From an uncultured Azohydromonas sp. (GTDB lineage Bacteria > Pseudomonadota > Gammaproteobacteria > Burkholderiales > Burkholderiaceae_C): a stretch of DNA of 30,981 nt. Shown piece by piece: positions 16,436 to 28,332 of this stretch. The notes beneath the pieces were generated by a model. That model worked only from the letters and a program-made list of their open reading frames with translations, was not told the origin of the DNA and did not search any database. The position numbers and the translations under genes were made by a program. Each line of letters begins with the position of its first letter. The first letter of the stretch is position 1. The stretch covers positions 1 to 30,981 of the forward strand of contig NZ_CALAOH010000066.1 of the NCBI RefSeq assembly GCF_937926365.1, in the 5' to 3' direction.

Positions 16436-17500
16436 ATGCACAAGACGACCTCGCCGCGCACGCTGCTCCTGCTCGCCGGCCTGACCTTCGCCGCTGCCGG
16501 CGCCTCGGCGGCGGATACCGTGGCGATCTCCTTCTCCCACCACGACTGGGAGCTCGCCTGCGACAACACCCGCACCTGCCGCGCCGCCGGCTACCAGAGC
16601 GACGACGCGGAGTTGCCCGTGTCGGTACTGCTCACGCGCAAGGCCGGTGCAGGAGAAGCGGTCTCCGGCCAGTTGCGGATCGACCTGGGCCGGGACGAGG
16701 CGCGGCTGCCGGCTCAACTGAACCTGGCGATGACGGTCAACGGCCAGGGCCAGGGCACGGTCGTCGTGCCCAAGGACCAGCTGCGCGCCGACCTGTCGCC
16801 CGCGCAGGTGTCGGCGCTGCTGGCGTCGCTCACGCGCCAGAGCCGCATCGAATGGAGCACCGGGGAGCTGCGCTGGACGCTCTCCGACCAGGGCGCCGCC
16901 GCCGTGCTGCTCAAGATGGACGATTTCCAGAAGCGCGTGGGCACGCAGGGCGCGCTGGTGCGCAAGGGAGCGGCGGGCGAGGAGCGCGTGCTGCCCCCGC
17001 TGCCGGCGCCGGTGCTCCAGCTCGGGGCGCTGGCCAAGGCGCGGCCGGACGATGCCCGCCTGGCCAGGAAACCGCCCGCCGAGCTGCTCGACGCGCTGCG
17101 CGACAGCCTGGACGGCGAGCAGCAGGCGGAGTGCAACCTGCTGATCGAAACCCGGGACGCCGAGGTCGCACTGGCCGTGCACCGCCTGACGAGGTCGAAG
17201 CTGCTGGTGTCCAGCCCGTGCTGGCTGGCCGCCTACAACAGCGGCGACGGCATGTGGGTCGTCAACGACAAGCCGCCCTACCAACCGGTGCTGGTCACGA
17301 CCGCGGGCACGGACTTCTCGGCGGGCGTGATCGGCTCGGTGCAGAAGGGCCGCGGCATCGGCGACTGCTGGGGCCACGAGGAATGGGCCTGGGACGGGCG
17401 CCGCTTCGTCCAGACCCTGCGCAGCAGCAGCGGCCTGTGCAAGGGCTTTCCGGGCGGCGCCTGGGACCTTCCTACGCGGGTCATGGAGCTGCGGCGCTGA
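16436..17500 (+). CDS. DUF1176 domain exported protein
   Basis: A 354-residue protein with a cleavable signal peptide (residues 1-24, TLLLLAGLTFAAAGASA before AD). The mature protein starts with SFSHHDWELACDNTRTCRAAGYQSDD, the hallmark of DUF1176 (a Trp-Glu-x-x-Cys-Asp-Asn-x-x-x-Cys start). It ends with GDCWGHEEWAWDGRRFVQTLRSSSGLCKGFPGGAWDLPT, also typical. Several conserved cysteines suggest disulfides in the periplasm. Function of the family is unknown. The ATG at 16436 is chosen because the signal peptide starts there; an upstream in-frame extension to 16319 shows no signal-like sequence. Confidence 0.8.
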   Translation: MHKTTSPRTLLLLAGLTFAAAGASAADTVAISFSHHDWELACDNTRTCRAAGYQSDDAELPVSVLLTRKAGAGEAVSGQLRIDLGRDEARLPAQLNLAMTVNGQGQGTVVVPKDQLRADLSPAQVSALLASLTRQSRIEWSTGELRWTLSDQGAAAVLLKMDDFQKRVGTQGALVRKGAAGEERVLPPLPAPVLQLGALAKARPDDARLARKPPAELLDALRDSLDGEQQAECNLLIETRDAEVALAVHRLTRSKLLVSSPCWLAAYNSGDGMWVVNDKPPYQPVLVTTAGTDFSAGVIGSVQKGRGIGDCWGHEEWAWDGRRFVQTLRSSSGLCKGFPGGAWDLPTRVMELRR

Positions 17501-17518
17501 GAACGGGCCTCACCGTTC
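17501..17518 (+). terminator. Hairpin directly after the DUF1176 stop
   Basis: GAACGG (17501-17506) and CCGTTC (17513-17518) flank GCCTCA, immediately after the TGA. It lies in a 77-bp convergent gap before the sulfatase stop. There is no T-run, only GAAAACC after it. Confidence 0.35.
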
Positions 17519-17577
17519 GAAAACCAGGTGGGCGCCGTCCGAGGCGCGGCTGCGGCGCATGCCGGCCGCGCCGTGGC

Positions 17578-19029
17578 TCATCCCGCCGCCACCTCCTCGG
17601 CCCTGCGCAGCGTCGCGCCGCCGGCATTGCGCAGCGAGCGCAGTTGCGCCAGCAGCGACATCCGCAGCGGCTCGGGCATGGCCGTGTAGCGGTTCTGCAG
17701 CTGGTAGGGGTCGGTCTTGAGCTCGTAGAACTCGCGGAAGCCGTAGTCCCAGAGCACCAGCGTCCGGTCGGTCTGCGTGCGCAAACCCACGTAGGACTGG
17801 TAGACGCTGTTGACCTCCGGCGGCTGGCTTTCCAGCAGCAGCGCCTGGCGCCAGCGTGCCGGCGTGCGGCCGCGCAGCAGCGGCACCAGCGAGCGGCCGT
17901 CCACGAAGCCGGGCGGCGCCACGCCGGCCAGGGCGGCCAGGGTAGGTGCGAAGTCCACGTTGCTGGTGAGCTGCGTCACCACGCGCCCGGCCGGGATGCC
18001 CGGGCCGCAGACCACCAGCGGCACGTGGATGCTCTCCTCGTAGGCGCGCTTCTTGTCGCCGGGGATGCGGTGCTCGCCGTGGAAGTAGCCGTTGTCCGAG
18101 GTGAAGACGATGAAGGTGTTGCTCAGCTGCCCCGTGGCCTGCAGCGTCCGTACCACGCTTTCGACCATGTCGTCCAGCGCCAGCGCAGCCTGCAGCTGGC
18201 GGCGGTAGAAGCGTCGTATCTGGGCGATGCGGGCGCTGTCCAGCAGCGGCAGCCGCCGCAGCCAGCCGGGCTTGTCACTCACGTCGGCCTCGTTGAACGA
18301 GGGCGGGCGCGGCAACTTCACGTCGGGCAGCAGGTCCAGGTAGCGCGCGGGCGCCAGGGACGGCCCGTGCGGCAGGTAGGGCGCCAGGTACAGGAAAAAA
18401 GGTTTGCTGGACGGGTCCTTGGCCGCTTCGCGCAGGAAGCGGTTGGCGCGCGTGGTCAGCAGGTCATGGAAATGGTCCTTCGGGTCGTGGCCATACTCGA
18501 CGGTGTTGCCGTTGTCGTTGACGCTGTAATTCAATTGCCGATATTCGTCCCCACCGTTGGGCGACAACCAGGTGTTCCAGCCCGGCGGGATGTAATTGGG
18601 ATGGGGCGCCTCGGCTTCATAGGTGTTGAGGTACTTGCCGATCAGCCCGGTGCGGTAGCCCGCGGCTTGCAGCCAAGTGGCGATGGTGGAGGCATCCAGG
18701 CCGTCCTTGAAGAATTTCTCGAAACCGCCGTAAGGGCCATGGTTGTCGCGCACGCCATGGTTGTGGCCGTACTGTCCACGCAATATCGTGGCGCGCGAAG
18801 CGCAGCACAGGGCCAGGGTGACGAAATGGTTGCGAAACTCCATGCCACGCTGCGTCACCAGCCGCCGCACCTTCGTCATGCTCTGGAAGAGCTGGTATTC
18901 CATGTCATCCACCAGGATGAACAGGAAGTTCGGCCGCGGGCCCCCGGCCGGCGCGGCCAGCACCGGTGCGGCCAGACCCGCGGGCAGCGCCTGCACCAGC
19001 CGGCGCCGCGACATGTTCACTGCTTTCAT
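17578..19029 (-). CDS. Tat-exported sulfatase (N-acetylglucosamine-6-sulfatase-like)
   Basis: A 483-residue type I sulfatase of the alkaline-phosphatase fold, hydrolysing a sulfate ester, probably in the periplasm. The N-terminus SRRRLVQALPAGLAAPVLA is a twin-arginine-type signal. Metal-binding LVDDMEY follows. The formylglycine motif is C75-C-A-S-R79 (C-x-A-x-R form), then GQYGHNHGV. YRTGLIGKYLNTYE and PNYIPPGWNTW recall glucosamine-6-sulfatases, and FTSDNGYFHGEHR supplies the second metal site. The ATG at 19029 follows an AAAAGGAATC ribosome binding site; MSRRR at 19014 is an alternative. A formylglycine-generating enzyme gene is not in the window. Substrate is unknown. It is divergent from glgX. 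Confidence 0.85.
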   Translation of the reverse strand: MKAVNMSRRRLVQALPAGLAAPVLAAPAGGPRPNFLFILVDDMEYQLFQSMTKVRRLVTQRGMEFRNHFVTLALCCASRATILRGQYGHNHGVRDNHGPYGGFEKFFKDGLDASTIATWLQAAGYRTGLIGKYLNTYEAEAPHPNYIPPGWNTWLSPNGGDEYRQLNYSVNDNGNTVEYGHDPKDHFHDLLTTRANRFLREAAKDPSSKPFFLYLAPYLPHGPSLAPARYLDLLPDVKLPRPPSFNEADVSDKPGWLRRLPLLDSARIAQIRRFYRRQLQAALALDDMVESVVRTLQATGQLSNTFIVFTSDNGYFHGEHRIPGDKKRAYEESIHVPLVVCGPGIPAGRVVTQLTSNVDFAPTLAALAGVAPPGFVDGRSLVPLLRGRTPARWRQALLLESQPPEVNSVYQSYVGLRTQTDRTLVLWDYGFREFYELKTDPYQLQNRYTAMPEPLRMSLLAQLRSLRNAGGATLRRAEEVAAG

Positions 19030-19069
19030 GAAGATTCCTTTTCGAAAACCAAGATGAAAAATGAACGAG

Positions 19070-19101
19070 CAAGGCCACTGGAAAATTTCCAGTGGGCCTT
19101 G
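19070..19101. repeat. Near-perfect long inverted repeat between sulfatase and glgX
   Basis: CAAGGCCACTGGAAA (19070-19084) and TTTCCAGTGGGCCTTG (19086-19101) form a 15-bp stem with one bulged base and a one-base centre. It is 40 bp upstream of the sulfatase ATG, in a divergent promoter region where terminators are not expected. An operator, a 5'-leader hairpin of the sulfatase mRNA, or the end of an unseen transcript would each fit. Confidence 0.6.
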
Positions 19102-19346
19102 CGAGCTTGTGAAAAATGGAGCCGGCCGCCGTTGCTGTTATGCGTCCCGAACGCGGCGCCGTACCCGAGTTTTTAATGCAGGCGGTTTATCACGGCAGTG
19201 GTCCAAACACTCGAAATTCGCTGCAAACTCCTGTTCCAAACGTATATGGGTCGTCGCGAGGCGGGTTCGTGGCGCCCGGATCGGCCCGTGGCGGGCTATT
19301 TGGTACGTTGATTGCCCAGGGGGCTCATCCATCGTCTGGGAGAACC
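19102..19346. promoter_or_regulatory. Divergent leader region of glgX
   Basis: About 245 bp, AT-richer than the surroundings. The plus-strand frame in register with glgX is open back to 19116, but its translation has no GlgX similarity, so I treat it as leader. CCCAG (19317-19321) could pair with CTGGG just before the glgX start and cover its GGGAGA ribosome binding site. No clear -35/-10 pair was identified. Confidence 0.35.
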
Positions 19347-21479
<2,133 letters not shown>

Positions 21480-21668
21480 GGCATCCTAAGCCTCGCCTAA
21501 TTCTTCTCCTGCACCATGTCTTCAACGGCGCTCGCTGAAGCGGCGCCGGCTCCGCACCAGTTGCAGGGCGACTCGCGGGACGGGAGGACTCCTCCGACTA
21601 TTCCTTGCCGCTTTCCCCGGCCCGCGCAGCTCCGGCTGCCGCCCTTTTTCTCTTCTCCCGGCAAGGGC

Positions 21669-21693
21669 CGCGGCGCCGCATCCCGGCGCCGCG
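21669..21693. terminator. GC-rich hairpin between glgX and the cupin gene
   Basis: CGCGGCGCCG (21669-21678) and CGGCGCCGCG (21684-21693) form a perfect 10-bp stem with loop CATCC. It lies 32 bp past the cupin stop and ~190 bp past glgX in a convergent gap. A pyrimidine-rich CCCTTTTTCTCTTCTCCC tract is close by on the plus strand, but on the 5' side. The rest of this 245-bp gap shows no gene. Confidence 0.45.
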
Positions 21694-21724
21694 GTGCCGT
21701 TCAGGCCGCACGGCCGGCAACCCA

Positions 21725-22291
21725 TCAATACGGCGTCCCGTCCTTGTGCAGGAAGCGCCAGCCGCCCTCCACCTTCTCGGCGCGCAGGTCGTCGTCCGGG
21801 TAGCTGGCGCTGTCGCCGGCGCTGCGGTCGCCGATCTCCAGGTAGACCACTTCCTCGGGACCCGGGTTGACGAGGTGGTGCGCGTCGCCGCTGCCGGCCC
21901 GGAAGCCCGCGCACATGCCGGGCGCCAGCGGCGTTGCACCCGCATCGGTGTGCAGCATCGGGTTGCCTTGGATGATGTAGATGAACTCGTCCTGCCGGCT
22001 GTGGGCATGCCGCAGCGAGGACTGGGCGCCGGGCTGCAGCGTCGTGAGGTTGACGCCGAAATTGCGCAGGCCGAACAAGTCGCCCAGCGGGCGCTTGCTG
22101 CGCCCGGCCATCAGCGCCGCGAAGGGCGGCGGATAGTTCGAGACCTTGGCGCGCTCGGGGGCCTCGGCGGCCACCCAGGCCACGCGGGCGTCGGGCTTGA
22201 AGGGCGGGGCGCTTGCGGATGGGGCGTCGGATGGCGTTTCGGAGGCTGGCGTTGACGCGACGGGGCTGGGGATTGGCGCTGAGGTATTCAT
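21725..22291 (-). CDS. Cupin domain protein
   Basis: A 188-residue soluble protein with a single cupin beta-barrel. Motif 1 is RHAHSRQDEFIYIIQGN with metal ligands His95, His97 and Glu102. Motif 2 is AGSGDAHHLVN with His139. The PAF-like LGDLFGLRNFGVNLTTLQPGAQSS stretch before it is common in cupins of unknown substrate. The first ~33 residues are a Pro/Ser/Ala-rich tail that the family usually lacks. The GGAGG before the ATG at 22291 is only one base away, so the true start may differ, although no better in-frame ATG exists before residue 61. It may bind a metal and a small molecule; function is unassigned. Confidence 0.78.
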   Translation of the reverse strand: MNTSAPIPSPVASTPASETPSDAPSASAPPFKPDARVAWVAAEAPERAKVSNYPPPFAALMAGRSKRPLGDLFGLRNFGVNLTTLQPGAQSSLRHAHSRQDEFIYIIQGNPMLHTDAGATPLAPGMCAGFRAGSGDAHHLVNPGPEEVVYLEIGDRSAGDSASYPDDDLRAEKVEGGWRFLHKDGTPY

Positions 22292-22400
22292 GCCTCCATC
22301 GTGACCCAGATCGGGCGCATCCGCATTGGCGTGGCCCGCAGAGGAACAATTTCAGCCGGGCGGTCCACATATCGCGCCAACCTCATTAGAGGTTTTCCCG

Positions 22401-22412
22401 AGGTTCGAACCT
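22401..22412. promoter_or_regulatory. 12-bp palindrome upstream of the chemoreceptor gene
   Basis: AGGTTCGAACCT is a perfect palindrome 90 bp upstream of the receptor ATG, in the 210-bp divergent region between the cupin and chemoreceptor genes. It may be an operator. It superficially resembles a tRNA T-loop, but no tRNA body surrounds it. Confidence 0.25.
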
Positions 22413-22501
22413 GGGTGCTTCAAAAGGCCACGCTTCGGCCGAAAGGGAAGGTGCCGTACCGAATTCGTATTTCAACTGCACCAGAGACAAATCTTCCCGA
22501 A

Positions 22502-24169
22502 ATGAAATTTCTCAACAATATCTCGGTAGCCAAACGGCTCTGGGCGTTCTCCCTGATGGCGCTGGTCGCGCTGATCGTGGCCGGGCTCGGTACCCAAAGC
22601 CTGACCAAGGGAGCGCTGCACCTTGCCCTGGAAAAGGTTGAGGAACATGACCGGCGCATCAGCATGGCGCTGCGCTGGAAAGGCCTCACGGACGCCGGCG
22701 TGCAGGGCGTTCTGGTGCGCGCCATCAGCTCCGAGCCGCTGCTCAATGAAACACTGGCGCCGCGCGTGAAGGAAATCATTGCCGCCGTGAACGAGCTGCA
22801 AAAGAGCGTCACCGAGGCTGCGGACACCGAGGTGGAAAAACAGGCGCTGGAGAAAGTGGCGCAGGCGCGCAAGGCGACGCTGGAAATCGTGCGCAAGGTC
22901 GGGGAAGTCCGCGACAGCGGCGAAAGCGCGGTGTTGCTGGCGCTGGTGGAGGAACAACTCAAGCCACGCGCTGCCGAGTATGTGCGCCAGATCGACGAAT
23001 ATGTGGCGCTGCAGCAGCGGCTGCGCAACGAAACCAAGGCCGAGGCGCTGGCGCACGCCACGCGCGTGGAGCAGATCGGCTGGCTGCTCATGGCCGGCAT
23101 GCTCGGCGTGAGCGTGGCCGGCGTGGCCTGGATGGTTTACTCGATCACGCACCCGCTGCACGAGGCGGTGCAGGTGGCGCAGGCCATCGCCGGGGGCGAC
23201 CTCACGCGGCGGCCGCATGTGGAGCGCCGCGACGAGCTGGGGCAGCTCATGAACGCCATCGGCGCGATGTCGGGGCAGCTGCGAGGCATCGTCACCGAGG
23301 TGCGCCACGGCGTGGAGTCGGTGTCCTCGGCCTCGGCCGAGATCTCGCACGGCAACCATGACCTGTCGGCCCGCACCGAGCAGATGGCAAGCAACCTGCA
23401 GCAGACGGCCAGCTCGATGGAGGAGATCACCGCCACCGTGACCCAGGCGGCCGACACCGCGCGCCAGGCCAACCAGCTTGCCAGCGCCGCGGCCGAGTCC
23501 GCCGGGCGCGGCGGCCAGGTGGTGGAGCAGGTGGTGGCCAGCATGGGGCGCATCAGCGAGTCGTCGCGCCGCATTGCCGACATCATCGGCACCATCGACG
23601 GCATCGCGTTCCAGACCAACATCCTGGCGCTGAACGCGGCGGTGGAGGCCGCGCGGGCCGGCGAGCATGGCCGCGGCTTCGCGGTGGTGGCCGGCGAGGT
23701 GCGCGGCCTCGCGCAGCGCAGCGCCGCCGCGGCCAAGGAGATCAAGACGCTCATCGGCTCCTCGGTGGAGAGCGTGAGCGCCGGCAGCGCCCTGGTGTCC
23801 GAGACGGGCGAGGTCATGAAGGAGATCGTCACCGACGTGCGGCGCGTGGCCGACCTCATCGGCGACATCGCCGCGGCGGCCAGCGAGCAGCGCGACGGCA
23901 TCGGGCAGATCAACTCGGCCGTGAGCCACCTCGACAACGTCACGCAGCAGAACGCGGCGCTGGTGGAGGAGTCGGCTGCCGCGGCCCGCTCGCTGCAGGA
24001 CCAGGCCCAGCGCCTGGCGCAGGTGGTCTCGGTGTTCAACGTGAGCGACGCGCCTTCTTCCACCGGCCGCGCCGACGGGCCACCCTCCGGGTCGCAGGCG
24101 CTGGCGCGGCAGGTGATCGACCACGCCCGCGCCCAGGCCGCGCGCTCGGGCTCGGCGGTGGTGGCTTGA
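22502..24169 (+). CDS. Methyl-accepting chemotaxis protein
   Basis: A 555-residue transmembrane chemoreceptor signalling to CheA/CheW. It has a short cytoplasmic N-terminus (MKFLNNISVAKRLW), a first membrane helix ~15-34, a periplasmic four-helix-bundle-type ligand domain ~35-188, a second helix ~190-214 (WLLMAGMLGVSVAGVAWMVYSI), and HAMP to about 270. The long MA signalling domain has its hairpin tip near 365-400, IDGIAFQTNILALNAAVEAA then GRGFAVVAGEVRGLAQRSA. The C-terminus (SGSAVVA) lacks a CheR-binding pentapeptide. The ATG at 22502 is chosen because the receptor N-terminus begins there; the frame is open ~200 bp further upstream but unlike any receptor. No strong ribosome binding site precedes it. 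The ligand is unknown. Confidence 0.9.
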   Translation: MKFLNNISVAKRLWAFSLMALVALIVAGLGTQSLTKGALHLALEKVEEHDRRISMALRWKGLTDAGVQGVLVRAISSEPLLNETLAPRVKEIIAAVNELQKSVTEAADTEVEKQALEKVAQARKATLEIVRKVGEVRDSGESAVLLALVEEQLKPRAAEYVRQIDEYVALQQRLRNETKAEALAHATRVEQIGWLLMAGMLGVSVAGVAWMVYSITHPLHEAVQVAQAIAGGDLTRRPHVERRDELGQLMNAIGAMSGQLRGIVTEVRHGVESVSSASAEISHGNHDLSARTEQMASNLQQTASSMEEITATVTQAADTARQANQLASAAAESAGRGGQVVEQVVASMGRISESSRRIADIIGTIDGIAFQTNILALNAAVEAARAGEHGRGFAVVAGEVRGLAQRSAAAAKEIKTLIGSSVESVSAGSALVSETGEVMKEIVTDVRRVADLIGDIAAAASEQRDGIGQINSAVSHLDNVTQQNAALVEESAAAARSLQDQAQRLAQVVSVFNVSDAPSSTGRADGPPSGSQALARQVIDHARAQAARSGSAVVA

Positions 24170-24308
24170 GGTTTTGCTACCCCGTCAGCCGGCCCTTGGC
24201 CGTTGCCTTCCAGGGAAAGCAGTCCCGGGCGCATCCCGGTGGCTCAGAGGCTTCGCGCCCTGCTTCGCCCGGCCAAAACGCCTCAAGTGGGCGCCGGATT
24301 GTCTCCGT

Positions 24309-25163
24309 TCAAACGATCGCCAACGCCTCTTTCCCCTGCGGCGGCGGGAACAGCGCATCCAGCGCCGCCAGCGTCGCCGCGTCCAGCTCGATCGTTGCGG
24401 CGGCCACGTTCTCTAGCAGGTGCGACTCGCGCACCGCCTTGGGGATGGCGATCACGTCGCCGCGCTGCAGCAGCCACGCCAGCGCGAGCTGCGCCGGCGT
24501 GGCGCCCACGCGCTGCGCCAGCGGCTTCAACTCGGGCTCCAGCGCCAGCGCGCCCTGGTCGATGGGGCAGTAGGCCATCAGCGGCACCCGGCGCGCCCGT
24601 TGCCACGGCACCAGGTCGAACTCGATGCCGCGCTGCGACAGCGAGTAGTAGACCTGGTTCACCGCGCAGGCCTCGCCGCCGGGCACGCGCCACAACGCCT
24701 TCATGTCGTCGGTGTCGAAGTTGCTCACGCCCCAGTGCGTGATGCGCCCGCGCGCCTGCAGCGCCTCGAAGGCCGCGACCGTGTCGCGCAGCGGGTGCGA
24801 GCCGGGCCAGTGCAGCAGGTACAGGTCGATGCGCTCCAGCCCCAGGCGCTGCAGGCTGCGCTCGCAAGCTTGCGGCAGGCCCTTGAGGCTGGCGTTGTGC
24901 GGATAGACCTTGCTGACGATGGTCAGCTCCTCGCGCCGCACGTCGCCGGCGCGCAGCGCCTCGGCCAGCGCCTGGCCCAGCATCTCCTCGGCGCCGCCCT
25001 CGCCGTACATCTCGGCCGTGTCGAACAGGCGCACGCCCAGCTCGATGGCCAGGCGCACCGCCTTCACCTCCGCCGCGCGGCTGCGTTGAGACTCGCCGGT
25101 GTGCCAGGTGCCCAGGCCCAGCGCGGGCAGGGCGGTGCCGTTGGGAAGCGTGACGGTGCGCAT
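24309..25163 (-). CDS. Aldo/keto reductase
   Basis: A 284-residue NADPH-dependent oxidoreductase of the AKR TIM-barrel superfamily. The catalytic tetrad is visible as Asp48 and Tyr53 (FDTAEMYGEG), Lys85 (IVSKVYP) and His118 (LLHWPGS). The motif GVSNFDTDDM and the NADP-binding IPKAVRESHLLENVAAATIELD near the C-terminus fit the family. Length and the opening LPNGTALPALGLGTWHTGE are like the YeaE/2,5-diketo-D-gluconate reductase group. GGAGAA lies 7 bp before the ATG at 25163. It is 46 bp downstream of the symporter gene on the same strand and may be co-transcribed. The substrate is unknown. Confidence 0.88.
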   Translation of the reverse strand: MRTVTLPNGTALPALGLGTWHTGESQRSRAAEVKAVRLAIELGVRLFDTAEMYGEGGAEEMLGQALAEALRAGDVRREELTIVSKVYPHNASLKGLPQACERSLQRLGLERIDLYLLHWPGSHPLRDTVAAFEALQARGRITHWGVSNFDTDDMKALWRVPGGEACAVNQVYYSLSQRGIEFDLVPWQRARRVPLMAYCPIDQGALALEPELKPLAQRVGATPAQLALAWLLQRGDVIAIPKAVRESHLLENVAAATIELDAATLAALDALFPPPQGKEALAIV

Positions 25164-25209
25164 GGAGTTCTCCGGCGGGTTGCAACCGGCCCGATCCTAG
25201 CGGCCCGGT

Positions 25210-26523
25210 TCAGCCTGCCAGCGGCTGGGCGCCGAGGGCTGGGGCAGCCTGCGGGGCCGGTTCGGCCGCTTCGGCCTCGTCCTCGGCCGTGGACGCCTTG
25301 CCCTCCCACTTCGCCACGATCGCGGTGGCGATGCCGTTGCCGATGACGTTGGTGGCGGTACGGCCCATGTCCAGGAACTGGTCGATGCCCATGATCAGCA
25401 GCAGCCCCGCCTCGGGCAGCCCGAACATCGGCAGCACCGCGGCCACCACCACCAGCGAGGCGCGCGGCACGCCGGCGATGCCCTTGCTCGACACCATCAG
25501 CACCAGCAGCATCGTGACCTGCGCCGTGAGCGACATCTCGATGCCGAAGGCCTGCGCGACGAAGATCGCGGCGAAGGCCTGGTACATCATCGAGCCGTCC
25601 AGGTTGAAGGAGTAGCCCAGCGGCAGCACGAAGCTGGCGATGCGCCGGCGCACGCCGAAGCGCTCCAGTTGCTCCAGCATCTTCGGGTAGGCCGACTCGC
25701 TGCTGGCGGTGGAGAAGGCCACCAGCACCGGCTCGCGCAGCAGCCGCAGCAGCTGCTTCATGGCGGTCGGGCCCAGCACCAGCGTCCCGGCCAGCACCAT
25801 GAGCAGCCACAGCAGCGCCAGGCCGGCGTAGAAGCCACCGATGAACTTGCCATAGGTCCACAGCACGCCCAGGCCCTGCGTGGTGATGATGGAGGCGATG
25901 GCGGCGAACACGCCCAGCGGCGCGAACTTCATGACGAAGTCGGTGAGCTTGAGCATGATGCTTACCAACTCATCGACGAAGCGGGTCGTCGTGGCCGTGG
26001 CGTCGCGCGGCATCGCGGCGATGGCGAAGCCGAAGAACAGCGAGAACACCAGGATCTGCAGGATGGCGTTGCTCGCCATGGCCTGCGCGATGCTGGTGGG
26101 GAACACCTGCGTGATGAAGTCGGCCAGGTTGAGCGCCGAGGTCTTCAGCCCGGTGCTGCTGCCCGCATCGGGCAGGGGCAGGCCCAGGCCGGCGCCGGGC
26201 TGCACCAGGTTCACGGTCACCAGGCCCAGGCCCAGCGACACCAGCGAGGCCGTGACGAACCAGGTGAGGGCCTTGGTGCCGACGCGGCCGACCATCTTTA
26301 CGTCGCCCATGCTCGCGACGCCGGCCACCAGCGTGGCGAAGACCAGCGGCGCCACGATCATCTTGATCATGCGCAGGAAGATGTCGGTGACGATGCCGAA
26401 GTAGCGCGCGATGTCCTTGGCCGCGGCGGCATCGGCAGCCCAGGCGTGGCAGGCCCAGCCGACGGCCACGCCCAGGACCATGGCCACCATGATCTGGCGC
26501 ACCAGGGGGTTCATTTTCTTCAT
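25210..26523 (-). CDS. DAACS-family dicarboxylate/glutamate:cation symporter
   Basis: A 437-residue inner-membrane symporter of the DctA/GltP (SLC1-like) family, importing C4-dicarboxylates or Glu/Asp with protons or sodium. The family motifs are all seen: AFSTASSESAYPKM (serine-rich re-entrant hairpin 1), GYSFNLDGSMMYQ, SSKGIAGVPRAS (hairpin 2) and MGRTATNVIGNG with the substrate-binding Asn. About eight hydrophobic helices are visible. A charged Glu/Ala-rich tail of ~30 residues ends the protein. The ATG at 26523 is used; MNPLVRQ at 26514 is an alternative. It lies downstream of aspA on the same strand, consistent with uptake of aspartate or fumarate. DctA versus GltP cannot be settled by eye. 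Confidence 0.88.
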   Translation of the reverse strand: MKKMNPLVRQIMVAMVLGVAVGWACHAWAADAAAAKDIARYFGIVTDIFLRMIKMIVAPLVFATLVAGVASMGDVKMVGRVGTKALTWFVTASLVSLGLGLVTVNLVQPGAGLGLPLPDAGSSTGLKTSALNLADFITQVFPTSIAQAMASNAILQILVFSLFFGFAIAAMPRDATATTTRFVDELVSIMLKLTDFVMKFAPLGVFAAIASIITTQGLGVLWTYGKFIGGFYAGLALLWLLMVLAGTLVLGPTAMKQLLRLLREPVLVAFSTASSESAYPKMLEQLERFGVRRRIASFVLPLGYSFNLDGSMMYQAFAAIFVAQAFGIEMSLTAQVTMLLVLMVSSKGIAGVPRASLVVVAAVLPMFGLPEAGLLLIMGIDQFLDMGRTATNVIGNGIATAIVAKWEGKASTAEDEAEAAEPAPQAAPALGAQPLAG

Positions 26524-26654
26524 GGGGAAGGGTGTCTCCGGAGAGGTGAGTCCGGTCGAGGCCGGGCTTCTGTGTGGGTGCGACGTAGGGAAGCACCGTC
26601 TAATGACGTGAATGGCCAGGCGTTGGCCGTGAGCCGAAGCGCGCCGCTCTCTGC

Positions 26655-26686
26655 TTCGTCATTCCTGCCTGCGCGGGAATGACGAA
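26655..26686. repeat. Third GTCATTCC-type palindromic repeat, between aspA and the symporter
   Basis: TTCGTCATTCC (26655-26665) and GGAATGACGAA (26676-26686) form an 11-bp stem around TGCCTGCGCG. It belongs to the same repeat family as the pair at 7321-7474. Placed 63 bp downstream of the aspA stop in a 225-bp gap, it may end or stabilise the aspA transcript. Confidence 0.6.
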
Positions 26687-26748
26687 TCAACAGGCGAGTC
26701 GTTCCAGCTCACGGCCGCTGTCAGGCCATTTCAAGTGCGCGTTGCGCC

Positions 26749-28203
<1,455 letters not shown>

Positions 28204-28332
28204 GGCTTGTGGTGGGAGAGAGTCCGGGCTTCGCCGCGGCGGAACTGCCGCGCGTTTTCGTTGCTCAATCCATGGCCATGAGCTTAGGAACCGGCCCCCT
28301 GGGGCGTCCAATGACGATGCGGCGGGGCTTCA

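Noticed and set aside
19116..19346. N-terminal extension of GlgX by ~77 residues
   Set aside because: The frame is open but the translation is unlike any GlgX, and the ATG at 19347 has a fitting ribosome binding site and the standard protein start.
22395..22425. tRNA-like T-arm (GAGGTTCGAACCTGGG) upstream of the chemoreceptor
   Set aside because: No acceptor, D or anticodon arms can be folded around it; the resemblance comes from a 12-bp palindrome.
22301..22501. Longer start for the chemoreceptor
   Set aside because: The extra residues are basic and non-hydrophobic and would precede a typical receptor N-terminus; the region reads as promoter.
25669..26682. Plus-strand His/Gln-rich frame opposite the symporter
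   Set aside because: Antisense shadow of a high-GC gene with repetitive H/Q/R/G composition and no family; the same applies to similar frames opposite aspA, glgX and the activator.
26524..26748. Sigma-54 promoter for the symporter gene
   Set aside because: Searched for TGGCAC-N5-TTGC on the minus strand and found no correctly spaced GG/GC pair.
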